From Flagellimonas olearia (GTDB lineage Bacteria; Bacteroidota; Bacteroidia; Flavobacteriales; Flavobacteriaceae): 64,000 bases of DNA. The stretch is from the NCBI RefSeq assembly GCF_009184425.1, contig NZ_WELG01000001.1, positions 1,487,870 through 1,551,869 of the forward strand, read 5' to 3'. The notes beneath the pieces were generated by a model. The model was not told where the DNA came from. It was given only the letters and a program-made list of their open reading frames with translations, and ran no database searches. Numbering within the stretch: position 1 is the stretch's first letter; each line of letters starts with the position of its first letter. The position numbers and the translations under genes are program-made. Positions 35,326 to 44,800 of this stretch are shown here, one piece after another.

Positions 35326-36582
35326 ATGAAAACAAAAATTCTTTGGATAGGGAAATTGTATGCAACATCCTTCATCTTCTTATTTACCATGGTGACCATG
35401 GCCCAAGATTATGACATCTTGATCAAAAATGGGCATTTGATCGATGCCAAAAACAACATTGACAAAGTCATGGATGTTGCCATAAAAGATGGCAAAATTG
35501 CTGAAGTTTCCAATAGCATATCCAAAAACAAAGCCAAGACCGTAATCGATGCCAAGGGACTTTATGTAAGTGCCGGCTTGATAGACATCCATAGCCATAA
35601 TTTTTATGGTACCGAATCCAATGCTTATTTGAGCAATGGTTTTTACGCTGTTCCACCAGATGGTTTCACCTTCAGAAGCGGTGTTACCACAGTTGCCGAT
35701 GCCGGGGGTGCCGGTTGGAGGAACTTCAGACAGTTTAAAGAGCAGGTGATCGATAGATCCAAAACCAGGGTACTATCGTTTTTGAACATTGTAGGTTCTG
35801 GAATGAAAGGTGGCCCTATAGAGCAAAACCTAAGTGATATGGATGCCCGGATGACCGCCATGGTGGCCAGACAGTTTCCCAACGATGTGGTTGGGGTAAA
35901 ATTGGCACACTTCAGTGGATTTGATTGGACACCCGCAGAAAGGGCTGCAGAGGCAGGAAGACTTGCCGATATCCCGGTTATGATCGACTTTGGTGGAAGT
36001 GAGCCCGAATTGTCTTTGGAAACACTCTTCATGGAAAAGTTACGTCCCGGAGATATTTTCACCCATGCCTATGGTCACGTAGATGGCCGTACCCCCATTG
36101 TGGATGAAAATGGAAAAGTAAGGAACTATGTTTTTGCCGCACAAAAAAGAGGGATCATTTTTGACGTAGGCCATGGTGGTGGAAGTTTTGTTTTCGAGCA
36201 AGTTGTTCCAGCCATGGAGCAAGGTCTGAAACCCAATTCCATCAGTACCGACCTTCACACTGGAAGTATGAATGGAGGAATGAAGGATATGGCCAATATC
36301 ATGTCCAAGTTCCTAAACTTGGGTATGTCGTTAAGCGAAGTTATCACCGTATCAACTTGGGAACCGGCCAAAATCATTCAACGAACCGATTTAGGACATA
36401 TTTCTGTAGGGGCTGTGGCCGATGTTACCGTATTAAACCATAAAAAGGGAGAATTCGGATTCATCGACACCAGGAATACCAAAATGGAAGGAGATCAGAA
36501 AGTAGAATGCGAACTCACCATCAGGGATGGTAAAGTGGTCTACGACCTCAACGGTCTTTCAAAACCTGCTTGGAGCAAATAG
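35326..36582 (+). CDS. Exported amidohydrolase, EF_0837/AHA_3915-like (dihydroorotase/D-aminoacylase superfamily)
   Basis: 418 residues with a signal peptide (...FLFTMVTMAQ). Metal-site motifs of the superfamily are in order: IDIHSHN (H89, H91), VGVKLAH (K192, probably carboxylated), FTHAYGH (H247), DVGHGGG (H283) and STDLHTG (D309). The family is often encoded beside a SelA/DgaE-like PLP enzyme, as here, and is expected to cleave an N-acyl or cyclic amide from an amino acid or amino-sugar acid. Export is unusual: better-known relatives are cytoplasmic. It lies 22 bp after the dehydrogenase and 71 bp before the PLP enzyme. Confidence 0.92.
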   Translation: MKTKILWIGKLYATSFIFLFTMVTMAQDYDILIKNGHLIDAKNNIDKVMDVAIKDGKIAEVSNSISKNKAKTVIDAKGLYVSAGLIDIHSHNFYGTESNAYLSNGFYAVPPDGFTFRSGVTTVADAGGAGWRNFRQFKEQVIDRSKTRVLSFLNIVGSGMKGGPIEQNLSDMDARMTAMVARQFPNDVVGVKLAHFSGFDWTPAERAAEAGRLADIPVMIDFGGSEPELSLETLFMEKLRPGDIFTHAYGHVDGRTPIVDENGKVRNYVFAAQKRGIIFDVGHGGGSFVFEQVVPAMEQGLKPNSISTDLHTGSMNGGMKDMANIMSKFLNLGMSLSEVITVSTWEPAKIIQRTDLGHISVGAVADVTVLNHKKGEFGFIDTRNTKMEGDQKVECELTIRDGKVVYDLNGLSKPAWSK

Positions 36583-36653
36583 TGAATCCGTATTTCAATA
36601 AAAACAAATCCAATAAATAGTAAGAACATTTTTAATATAAACAACCAAAGATT

Positions 36654-37865
36654 ATGAGCAGAAGAAAAGTTTTAAAAACGCTTTCCGCCCTACCCGTTGC
36701 GGGCGGATTAATGGGAACCGGATTGTTGTCCGCAAAAACCCTTGAAACAACGGTCACCCAAACCGCGGGCCGGAATTTCTTCAAGGAGTTGGGCGTACGT
36801 ACATTTATCAATGCTGCAGGCACCTATACCTCCATGACCGGATGTCTAATGAGAAAAGAAGTGACCGATGCCATTAAATATGCAACCACTGAATACGTAA
36901 ACCTGGACGATCTACAGGACAAGGTTGGCGAACGTATTGCCGAATTGCTCGATTGTGAGTATGCAACCGTTTCCTCCGGGTGCTTTGGAGCCATGACCAT
37001 TGGATTGGCCGGTGTTATCTGCGGAATGGACAACAAAAAGGTAAGCCAGCTTCCTGACACAACCGGATTGAAGAATGAGGTTATTGTACAAAAAGGACAT
37101 GCCATTGGATATACCCATGCCCTATTGAACACTGGAGCAAAAATTGTTGAGGTGGATGGTGTCAAGGAATTGGAAAAAGCCATCAATAAAAACACGGCAA
37201 TGTTTTGGTTCCTTAATGCAAACACCGCTAACGGTAAAATTAAGCACGAGGAATTTGTAGCCCTTTCCCAAAAGCATGGTATTCCTTGTATGATTGATTG
37301 CGCTGCTGATGTACCTCCAGTGGAAAACTTGTTCAAGTACACCAAATTGGGCTTTGATTTGGTATGCTTTTCAGGAGGAAAAGGAATCCGTGGACCTCAG
37401 AGTGCCGGGCTTCTATTGGGTAAGCGTAAGTACATTGAGGCAGCAAGATTGCACTGCCCACCAAGAGGTACTACCATTGCCAGGGGTATGAAAGTGAACA
37501 AAGAGGAAATTTTGGGTATGTTGGTTGCTTTGGAGGTTTACTTGTCCAAAGACCACGAACAAGAATGGAAACTTTGGGAAAGCCAAATCGAATTGATCAG
37601 TGAAAGTGCCAAATCCGTTGCAGGTGTTGAGACTGAAATCCATGTACCTCCGGTTGCCAACCATGTACCCAGTCTAAGAGTAACTTGGGATGAGAGCATT
37701 GTGAAAATCACAAAAGAGGAAGCCCGTAAACAACTTCGTGAAGGTCACCCATCCATCCAAACCGTTGGAGGTAAGGATGATATAGGTATTACCACTTGGA
37801 TGATGGACCCAGGACAAGAACGCATTGTTGCACAACGCTTGAAGGAAATATTGGCTAACGCATAA
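36654..37865 (+). CDS. Tat-exported PLP enzyme of the SelA/DgaE-like family (putative ammonia-lyase)
   Basis: 403 residues. A Tat signal opens the protein (MSRRKVLKTLSALPVAGG, then ...LLSAKT). The enzyme body is a fold-I PLP protein: SSGCFGAMTIGL binds phosphate, MIDCAADV supplies D215 for the pyridine nitrogen, and K243 in CFSGGKGIRGPQSAGLL is the Schiff-base lysine. The closest characterised relative by family is D-glucosaminate-6-phosphate ammonia-lyase (DgaE). Tat export fits a protein that must fold around PLP before transport. It lies between the exported amidohydrolase and a RidA lipoprotein, pointing to enamine-forming elimination outside the cytoplasm. Confidence 0.9.
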   Translation: MSRRKVLKTLSALPVAGGLMGTGLLSAKTLETTVTQTAGRNFFKELGVRTFINAAGTYTSMTGCLMRKEVTDAIKYATTEYVNLDDLQDKVGERIAELLDCEYATVSSGCFGAMTIGLAGVICGMDNKKVSQLPDTTGLKNEVIVQKGHAIGYTHALLNTGAKIVEVDGVKELEKAINKNTAMFWFLNANTANGKIKHEEFVALSQKHGIPCMIDCAADVPPVENLFKYTKLGFDLVCFSGGKGIRGPQSAGLLLGKRKYIEAARLHCPPRGTTIARGMKVNKEEILGMLVALEVYLSKDHEQEWKLWESQIELISESAKSVAGVETEIHVPPVANHVPSLRVTWDESIVKITKEEARKQLREGHPSIQTVGGKDDIGITTWMMDPGQERIVAQRLKEILANA

Positions 37866-37876
37866 ATAAGTCTGAT

Positions 37877-38464
37877 ATGAAACGTACAATCGCTTTTCTT
37901 GCCGTGGTCTTGATAGGAGCTGTCTCCTGTCAACCCAAACAAGAAAATTCAACCACAGTTGAAAATGAACCCGTAAAAAAAGAGGAGGTGATTGATCCCA
38001 GTTATAATCCTGAAGCAAAAATTCAGGAGCTGGGCATAACGTTGAGTGAGCCTTCTCCACCAGTCGCCAATTATGTGAATGCCGTCCGTGTTGGGAATCT
38101 GATTTTCCTTGCCGGAAAAGGTCCCCTTAAACCCGATGGCAACAACATCACTGGAAAAGTAGGTGACGATCTTTCCATTGAGGATGGATATGAAGCAGCT
38201 CGAATTACGGGAATCAACCAACTCTCCGTTCTGAAAGGGGAATTGGGCAACCTCAATAAGGTGAAACGTGTCGTAAAAGTGAAGGGAATGGTGAATGCTG
38301 CACCCGATTTTACGGACCACCCCAAGGTAATCAATGGGTATTCCGATCTAATGGTCGCCGTTTTCGGTGAGCGCGGAAAGCATGCCCGTGCCGCCGTGGG
38401 AATGGGTTCTTTGCCAAGCAATATTGCGGTTGAAATTGAAATGATAGTAGAGGTACAAGACTAA
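37877..38464 (+). CDS. RidA/YjgF-family lipoprotein (putative enamine/imine deaminase)
   Basis: 195 residues with a lipobox (IGAVSCQPK, Cys18), a 30-residue charged linker and a RidA domain (about 50-193). The conserved arginine that binds the imine substrate carboxylate is R171 in HARAAVGMGSLPSNIAVEIEM. RidA proteins hydrolyse reactive enamines released by PLP dehydratases and lyases; nearly all known ones are cytoplasmic. Its position 11 bp after a Tat-exported PLP lyase suggests it clears the product of that enzyme in the periplasm. Last gene of the plus-strand locus, ending at a convergent terminator. Confidence 0.92.
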   Translation: MKRTIAFLAVVLIGAVSCQPKQENSTTVENEPVKKEEVIDPSYNPEAKIQELGITLSEPSPPVANYVNAVRVGNLIFLAGKGPLKPDGNNITGKVGDDLSIEDGYEAARITGINQLSVLKGELGNLNKVKRVVKVKGMVNAAPDFTDHPKVINGYSDLMVAVFGERGKHARAAVGMGSLPSNIAVEIEMIVEVQD

Positions 38465-38483
38465 ATCAACCAACACTATATAA

Positions 38484-38535
38484 AAGGGAAGGTAGAATTG
38501 CTCTTATGGGCAATTCAATCTTCCCTTACTTTTTT
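38484..38535 (+). terminator. Convergent terminator after the RidA lipoprotein
   Basis: An 18-bp imperfect stem (38484-38501 with 38510-38527; AAGGGAAG outer, GAATTGC inner) and an 8-nt loop, followed by ACTTTTTT. The right arm includes the last codons of the convergent AraC-family gene. Confidence 0.85.
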
Positions 38536-39384
38536 CAGCTCTTGGATATACTCCCTTGGTGATTTTCCCGTGTATTTCCTGAACACCGTTGAAAAGTATT
38601 GCGAAGAATTAAACCCCAAAGCATAGGCCACCTCGGTCACGGAAGACTCCATTGGCAATATTTCCTTGGCTTTTTCCATACGTTTTCGGTTAATGTATTC
38701 CTTCGGGGTATTCCCCGTGTTCAGCTTAAACCATGCCTTAAAATACCCTGTGGACACCTGGATCAGGTCGGCCAGCTCATCCACATACATATTTCGATAT
38801 AGATTCTTCTCTATGAAATCGTCGATCAGTATAACCCGTTGGGAAACCTCAGCTTCCAGTTTCCGTTGGGAAAGGTCCAAGGTATCCAATAAGAGACGAA
38901 GCAACAGCGCTTCCCTTCGAATTTCACCCAAATCCATTGCTTTATGGGTCGACAAGGCAAACAGTTCCACCAACAGCTCCTTGACCTGCTGCGCACCTCT
39001 AAAAGGAATATTGGAAGCCTCCTCCAGCCTTTGCAAAAGCAAACTACTTTTTGTTTGGGGAAGATGGCATAGCTTTCCCCCATCCCCTATAAGTTTCAAC
39101 TGTATCCAATACAGCTCACCCTTTTCCTCGGGCATCCCACCCGTGTCATGGGCCCTATTGGGAGGGACTATTAAAATGTCACCGCCTTTTAGGTAATGTC
39201 TGTGACCTTCCACGATATACTGTTGCACCCCATCAAGGCAATAACAAATTTCAATCATATCCGCATGGAAATGGGTTTCCAAACCCGGATTTGCCCTTGC
39301 ATACCTGTAATGCCCAAATTGTTCCACCCTCGGAATGCGGTGCTGATGGGGCAAAAGAACAGTTCGGGTGGATATCTCTTTCAT
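38515..39384 (-). CDS. AraC-family regulator with cupin sensor
   Basis: 289 residues. The N-terminal cupin (about 35-90: ETHFHADMIEICYCLDG, GGDILIVPPNRAHDTG) is typical of sugar-sensing AraC proteins. The C-terminal HTH_18 pair (about 190-285) has VDELADLIQVSTGYFKAWF and VTEVAYALGFNSSQYFSTVF. It is convergent with the catabolic genes and divergent from the PhyH dioxygenase, and is the likely local activator of one or both, in addition to the sigma/FecR system. A -7-like TATTTTTG lies at 39418-39411 without a matching -33. Confidence 0.93.
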   Translation of the reverse strand: MKEISTRTVLLPHQHRIPRVEQFGHYRYARANPGLETHFHADMIEICYCLDGVQQYIVEGHRHYLKGGDILIVPPNRAHDTGGMPEEKGELYWIQLKLIGDGGKLCHLPQTKSSLLLQRLEEASNIPFRGAQQVKELLVELFALSTHKAMDLGEIRREALLLRLLLDTLDLSQRKLEAEVSQRVILIDDFIEKNLYRNMYVDELADLIQVSTGYFKAWFKLNTGNTPKEYINRKRMEKAKEILPMESSVTEVAYALGFNSSQYFSTVFRKYTGKSPREYIQELKKVRED

Positions 39385-39465
39385 TAAATGTTCAAAAAAG
39401 TAAGGTTGTACAAAAATAGTAGCTATTTTGGATTGGAGTTCTGATTTTTGGAAAAACGAAATATC

Positions 39466-40191
39466 ATGGAAAATATCAAAGAAACTTTCAGCGTAGAAGG
39501 CTATGTGGCCATCCCTTCACTATTGACAGCCCATGAGGTTGAGGAGCTACGAACCATATACAATCAACTCCTATCTGAAACGGAGAAGACCAAAGGCTTG
39601 CGCAGTGACTTGGCCGGTAGCACCAATGGAGATGGTAAAAAAGTAGAGCGCATCACCCAAATTATGCGACCCAGTATGATCGAGGAAAAACTAATGGCAC
39701 ATAATGCCTATAAAAAAGCCTCGGAATGGGCCAAGCATTTGCTTGGAGAGGACATGGAACTTGATTTTGATATGTTGATCAATAAAGCACCCCATACTGA
39801 CACCGAAACACCATGGCACCAAGATGCTGCCTACTGGATTGATTTGCCAGATAAGCGAGCCGCAAGCTGTTGGATTGCATTGGACCATGTGCATGAAGCC
39901 AATGGTTGTATGTGGTTTTTGCCTGTTGATGAAAAAAAAGTGCTCCCCCATCAAAGTCTACCCGGAGGTGGAGCCCTCTATTGTGAAGCCGATACCGCGA
40001 ATGCCAAACCCATTCCTTTGCAGGCTGGTGGATGCACCTTTCATGATGGGCACACCCTGCATTACAGCAAGGGTAATAGTACGGATGGACAACGCAGGGC
40101 ATTGATTTTGAATTTCAGGCCAAAACAGATGATCCTTTTGGAACGGGAACAGGGAATGGACCATACGGGCAATCGCGAAAAAAGGAGTTAA
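39466..40191 (+). CDS. Phytanoyl-CoA dioxygenase (PhyH) family 2OG-Fe(II) oxygenase
   Basis: 241 residues from ATG 39466 (MENIKETF); an in-frame TTG at 39448 is less likely. Iron ligands H118-x-D120 (TPWHQDAAYW) and H199 (HTLHYSKGN) and the oxoglutarate Arg R211 (RRALILNFRP) are present. The family hydroxylates varied small molecules, including phosphonates, ectoine and mitomycin-like products. Because it is divergent from the AraC regulator at the edge of the locus, it may act on the same substrate or product. Substrate unknown. Confidence 0.9.
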   Translation: MENIKETFSVEGYVAIPSLLTAHEVEELRTIYNQLLSETEKTKGLRSDLAGSTNGDGKKVERITQIMRPSMIEEKLMAHNAYKKASEWAKHLLGEDMELDFDMLINKAPHTDTETPWHQDAAYWIDLPDKRAASCWIALDHVHEANGCMWFLPVDEKKVLPHQSLPGGGALYCEADTANAKPIPLQAGGCTFHDGHTLHYSKGNSTDGQRRALILNFRPKQMILLEREQGMDHTGNREKRS

Positions 40192-40278
40192 CAGCCTGTT
40201 TACTATATACTCCCAAACATAAATCGCATAATAGCCTAGAAATGATTCAAGTAAAGAAGAATGCTGAATGATACATGA

Positions 40279-40312
40279 CCAAGCCCAGTCCGTTAAACAG
40301 GACCGGGCTTGG
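40279..40312. terminator. Hairpin between phyH and sod
   Basis: CCAAGCCCAGTCC (40279-40291) pairs with GGACCGGGCTTGG (40300-40312) apart from one mismatch. It lies between convergent genes but lacks a T-run on either side, so termination strength is uncertain. Confidence 0.5.
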
Positions 40313-40336
40313 CCAACTGGTATAGAGAACTAAAGT

Positions 40337-40945
40337 CTAGCGCTGCGTTTCTACGTAGCGTCTTTCCACTTCTTTCCAATCGACCACATTCCAAAAAGCA
40401 TCGATATACTCTGGTCTTTTGTTTTGATAGTTGAGGTAATAGGCATGCTCCCAAACATCCAATCCCAAAATGGGAGTACCTTGGTCTGGGGCCGTATCCA
40501 TCAGTGGATTGTCTTGGTTTGGAGTGGATGTTACTTTCAATGCACCATCTCCATCAACGATCAACCAAGCCCATCCAGAACCAAAACGGGTTGCTGCAGC
40601 ATTGGCAAAGGCCGTTTTAAACGCTTCCACCGATCCAAATGCACTTTCAATGGCCTCGGAAAGCTTTGCCGGTAATTCGGTACCAGCTGGTGTCAAAATG
40701 GTCCAGAACAGACTGTGGTTGTAGTGACCACCGCCATTGTTTCGGATACCACTGGACAAATTTGAGATCTTTCCAAAGAGACTTTCCAAATCAGAGTCCT
40801 CAAGTTTGGCCTCTTCCAATGCAGCGTTAAGTTTGCTCACATAGCCTTGGTGATGCTTGGTATGGTGAATTTCCATGGTTGTTGCATCAATATAGGGTGC
40901 CAAAGCGTCATAACTGTACGATAATTCCGGTAATTTGTAACTCAT
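40337..40945 (-). CDS. sodA: Superoxide dismutase, Mn-type of the Fe/Mn family
   Basis: 202 residues. Metal ligands are in [11 protein letters not shown] (first His), [11 protein letters not shown] (His of NHS) and DVWEHAYY (Asp and His). The GGGH and NQDNPLM contexts, which place Gly and Gln as in Mn enzymes, favour manganese over iron, though Bacteroidota enzymes can be cambialistic. No signal peptide, so cytoplasmic. It is divergent from a SufR-like iron-sulfur regulator whose likely operator overlaps the sod promoter. Confidence 0.96.
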   Translation of the reverse strand: MSYKLPELSYSYDALAPYIDATTMEIHHTKHHQGYVSKLNAALEEAKLEDSDLESLFGKISNLSSGIRNNGGGHYNHSLFWTILTPAGTELPAKLSEAIESAFGSVEAFKTAFANAAATRFGSGWAWLIVDGDGALKVTSTPNQDNPLMDTAPDQGTPILGLDVWEHAYYLNYQNKRPEYIDAFWNVVDWKEVERRYVETQR

Positions 40946-40984
40946 AATATGTAGATTTGAATAAAATGACTTTTAAAAACAATA

Positions 40985-41015
40985 CAAAGATATTACATTT
41001 GTCAAATAAACCAAA
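40985..41015 (-). promoter_or_regulatory. Consensus sod promoter
   Basis: Minus strand TTTG (41015-41012), 19 bp, TATCTTTG (40992-40985): a full match to the Bacteroidota consensus, with a leader of about 33 nt. Confidence 0.6.
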
Positions 41016-41032
41016 TAATCACTTTGTTTATT
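41005..41032. promoter_or_regulatory. Inverted repeat operator candidate for the SufR-like regulator
   Basis: AATAAACCAAA (41005-41015), 7-nt gap, TTTGTTTATT (41023-41032); the arms match apart from one extra C. The left arm covers the -33 element of the sod promoter and the right arm abuts the regulator ATG at 41033, so binding could repress both genes. Confidence 0.5.
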
Positions 41033-41674
41033 ATGAATAATAGTGTTCCAGAAAACGAACGGGCTATTTGGATACTCAAAAATGAGGGTGAAAAAACGTT
41101 GAAAGATTTGGCCCAGTCCCTTGGTGTAACTACGGAAGGTGCTCGGTTTCAGCTTTTAAAACTCTCCAATGATGGCTATGTAAAATCTGAAAGCAGGGCC
41201 TTGGGACGAGGACGCCCACAACAATTCTGGTCTTTGACAAAAAAAGGGCATGGCAAGTTCCCCGATTCCCATTCGGAGCTGACCTTGAGATTGATCAACA
41301 CCATCAAGGAGAACTTGGGAGAGGAAACTTTGTCCCAACTCATCAATTCAACAGGAGAGGATAACCTACGGAACTATCGCAAGATGATTGTGGAAACGGA
41401 CCCTTTGGAGTCAAAAGTTGAAAAATTGGCCGAATTACGTGAAAAAGAGGGCTATATGGCCCATTACGAACAAAATCAGGATGGTGATTACCTATTGATA
41501 GAAAACCACTGCCCCATTTGTGCCGCTGCCACATTATGCCAAGGTTTTTGTGCCACGGAACTGAATACCTTCCAATCGGTTCTTGGACCCAACGTCAAAG
41601 TGGAACGTATAGATCATATTCTTGCTGGGGCCAGGCGCTGCGCCTATTTGATCCAGGATAAAACAAAAAGCTAA
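41033..41674 (+). CDS. SufR-like iron-sulfur transcriptional regulator
   Basis: 213 residues from ATG 41033. An N-terminal winged helix (about 8-70: EKTLKDLAQSLGVTTEGARF, LLKLSNDGYVKSES with the wing GRGRPQQFW) is followed by a C-terminal cysteine-rich part, HCPICAAATLCQGFC and ARRCAYL (C160, C163, C169, C173, C203), as in SufR proteins that hold a 4Fe-4S cluster and sense redox or iron state. The divergent superoxide dismutase gene is its obvious target. It is transcribed with little or no leader if the upstream repeat is its operator. Confidence 0.9.
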   Translation: MNNSVPENERAIWILKNEGEKTLKDLAQSLGVTTEGARFQLLKLSNDGYVKSESRALGRGRPQQFWSLTKKGHGKFPDSHSELTLRLINTIKENLGEETLSQLINSTGEDNLRNYRKMIVETDPLESKVEKLAELREKEGYMAHYEQNQDGDYLLIENHCPICAAATLCQGFCATELNTFQSVLGPNVKVERIDHILAGARRCAYLIQDKTKS

Positions 41675-41836
41675 CGCAAAACCACCATTCGCTCTTCCTG
41701 TATCTTCCCGGGGCCATGGAAAAGCCTTCCTTATCCATTATAAACCCGCCAAAACCTTCAAATTAAGTCCTTATCGAATTTTAAGGATCAATAAAAGGCC
41801 TATCTTGTAGAGACTAAACCTCAACCATTAAGAGCA

Positions 41837-44800
41837 TTGCGAATACACAGCGACTGTAAAGGTCATGTCACATCAGCCTCTTTTAAGATACTAATCCTGA
41901 TTCTTTGTATTGGGACTTATGTATCTGGTTATACCCAAAATTCATCCACCACCCACAATAGATTTTCTTTCAACGACCTTACCGTAAACGACGGGCTTTC
42001 CCAAAATAGCGTGGTGAGCATAGCCCAAGACACTACCGGGTTTCTTTGGTTTGCCACACAAGACGGGCTCAACCAATATGACGGAAAGGAATTTAAGATT
42101 CTCCAAGAGCAGTTCGAAGATGTTACCCGACCTTCCTATAGCAAACTGGGCAAAGTTTACATTGATTCAAAAAATACCCTCTGGGCCATTACCAACCCCG
42201 GAACCTTGAAATTTTATGACGAAAAAAAGGGGAGGTTTCAAAAAGTGGAGGCCTTGGACAGTGCAAGCGTTATTTATGAGGATTCCAAGAAGAACCTTTA
42301 TGTGGGCACTTTTGGAAGAGGGCTCTACAGGATATCACATGATACAGGGGACACCTTATCCATCCTGGACAAAGCGGTCCAAAACCCAAATATTCACGAT
42401 CTCATAGCATACAAAAATGACCTCTGGATCGCAGCTTCGGGCGGAGTGTTCAAACTGAATCCCAAAGAGCATACCTTGAACGAAATTCCCAGCATACCCG
42501 ACACCAATTTCAGCTCCTTTGCGCAAAAAGACAATACCATTTATGTAGGAAGTTATGGAAAAGGACTCTTTATGGCTTCCAACGATAATGATGGCTTGGA
42601 GCAGTTCAACGGGTTTAAAGAAAAAATGTTCCCCAAAGATTTGGTAATTCTGGACCTATTGATCGATCAGCATGGTAAACTTTGGGTGGCCACCTATGGC
42701 CAAGGGCTGTACATTATTGATTTCTCTTCCGAACGCATTAGTCATTTTATGGCGAACAAGAACAACCCGAACGCCATTCACTATAACGACATACTCTCCT
42801 TATTTGAAGATGCTTCCGGAACCGTTTGGTTGGGAACGGATGGGGCGGGTCTCAGCTATTTTGATCAATATTTGGCAAAATTCAACACACTTACCAATAA
42901 ACAACTTCCAAGGGACATCCATGTTGATGTTATCCGTGCCATTGCAGAGGAAAATGGGACCATCTGGCTTGGGACATCGGGAAAGGGCTTGACGAAAATT
43001 AGGCTGGGCACACAACAGTACAGAACCATCAAAGCAGAAAATTCCAATTTACTGGGAGACCGAATCATGTCCTTACACTATGATGGTACCACCTTGTGGA
43101 TAGGCCATCAGGACCACGGTCTACAATTGATGGATTCCAACGGAGGCATTGCCACTGCCCAAGGAACACAGAACTTTACCATTTGGAAAATCCTTGACGC
43201 CCCGAAAGACCGCCTATGGCTATGCACCCGCAACCATGGCTTGATCCTCTACGATAAGATAAACGGAAAAACCATCCAATATACCGCGGAAAACTCTGGG
43301 CTAAGCTCCAACAACATACGAACCGCGGAAACGGGAAAATCAAACTTCCTTTGGATTGGGACCGAACAAAACGGTCTTTTTCTCTTGGATGTGGCCAGCA
43401 ACACAATTACTGGGGTCACATCGATTCCCGATAAAATCAAATCCCTCTATTACAGTTCCGATACCCTTTGGATAGGCACCAATGGCAATGGGCTGAAATC
43501 CTATGTTCCATCCAATGGAAACATTCAACACTTTACCACCCAAGATGGTCTCCCCAACAATGTCATCTATGGTATCTTGCCAGATGCACAACATAATTTA
43601 TGGCTGAGTACCAACAAGGGGATTTCCAAATTTTCCGTGACCAATGGAAATCCCGACATTGAAAACTATGAAAACTACGATGGCCTGCAATCCTATGAAT
43701 TCAATACCGGGGCCTATTTTAAAGCAGACGATGGCACACTGTATTTTGGAGGACTGGAAGGACTCAACTGGTTTAAGCCCGATCAACTGGAAACCAACCC
43801 TTTTAAACCCAAAACGGTAATCACCAATGTAAAGATTTTCAATGCCAGCCGTAACCTTACCGAGAATGTCCCCTTAAAGCATACACAAAATACCATCACC
43901 TTTACGTTTTCATCCCTGCAATTTTCACAACCCAATTTAAACGAATACAAATACCGTTTGACCGGCTACGATGAAGATTGGGTGTATGCAGGAAACAACA
44001 ATGAGGTCCGCTATACCAATTTGCCTCCTGGCGAATACAATTTTCAGGTAATGTCCAGCAATTATGATGGTGTTTGGGGCGATATACCCGCTTCCTATGA
44101 TTTTGAAATAGAACAGCCGTGGCACTTTACCAACATGGCCATTGCTGTATTCACCACATTTATCTTCCAAGGGTGCTTTATTGCCATTGGCATTTTTATG
44201 TTGCTGTTGTATTTCAGGTTACGGAAACAGGACTATCTATTGTACGGTATTTACATTTTGATATTTGCCACCTATTTCTTTTTAAGAATAGATCTTGAAC
44301 TGGAGTTGCAGCTGTTTTTTGAAAATTATGACACTTCCTATTATTTTTTGGCTCCGTTGGTATTCTTATTATCAGGGGTTTTTATAGCCTTCGTGGACTC
44401 ATTTGCAGAGATCAGGGAACATCATGCCAAATTTTCACGGGAACTCAAATGGTTTTCCGTCGCCACCTATTTGGCGGCAATTTCCATATTCTTTTATGTG
44501 CTTCTCACCAAGGATTTTTTACTGGTAAAAAGGCACTTGAACCTGCTATTATTGCCTTTGCACCTATATGGGATCTACGCCGTGATCAGGGCCTTCATTG
44601 TGGTAAAATCCCCTTTACGATATTATATTCTCTTGGGGAATTTTTTCCTCATCGGGTTTAGCATGGTGGGGTTGAACTTGGGGAATCAGCATTCATTTTC
44701 AGGGGGTGTGGAATCCAATAACGTTTTTGGCTTTTACAGTTTCAATATCACCCAGTTGGGTGTTTTCTTGGAACTACTGGTATTCTCCCTGGGGTTGGGA

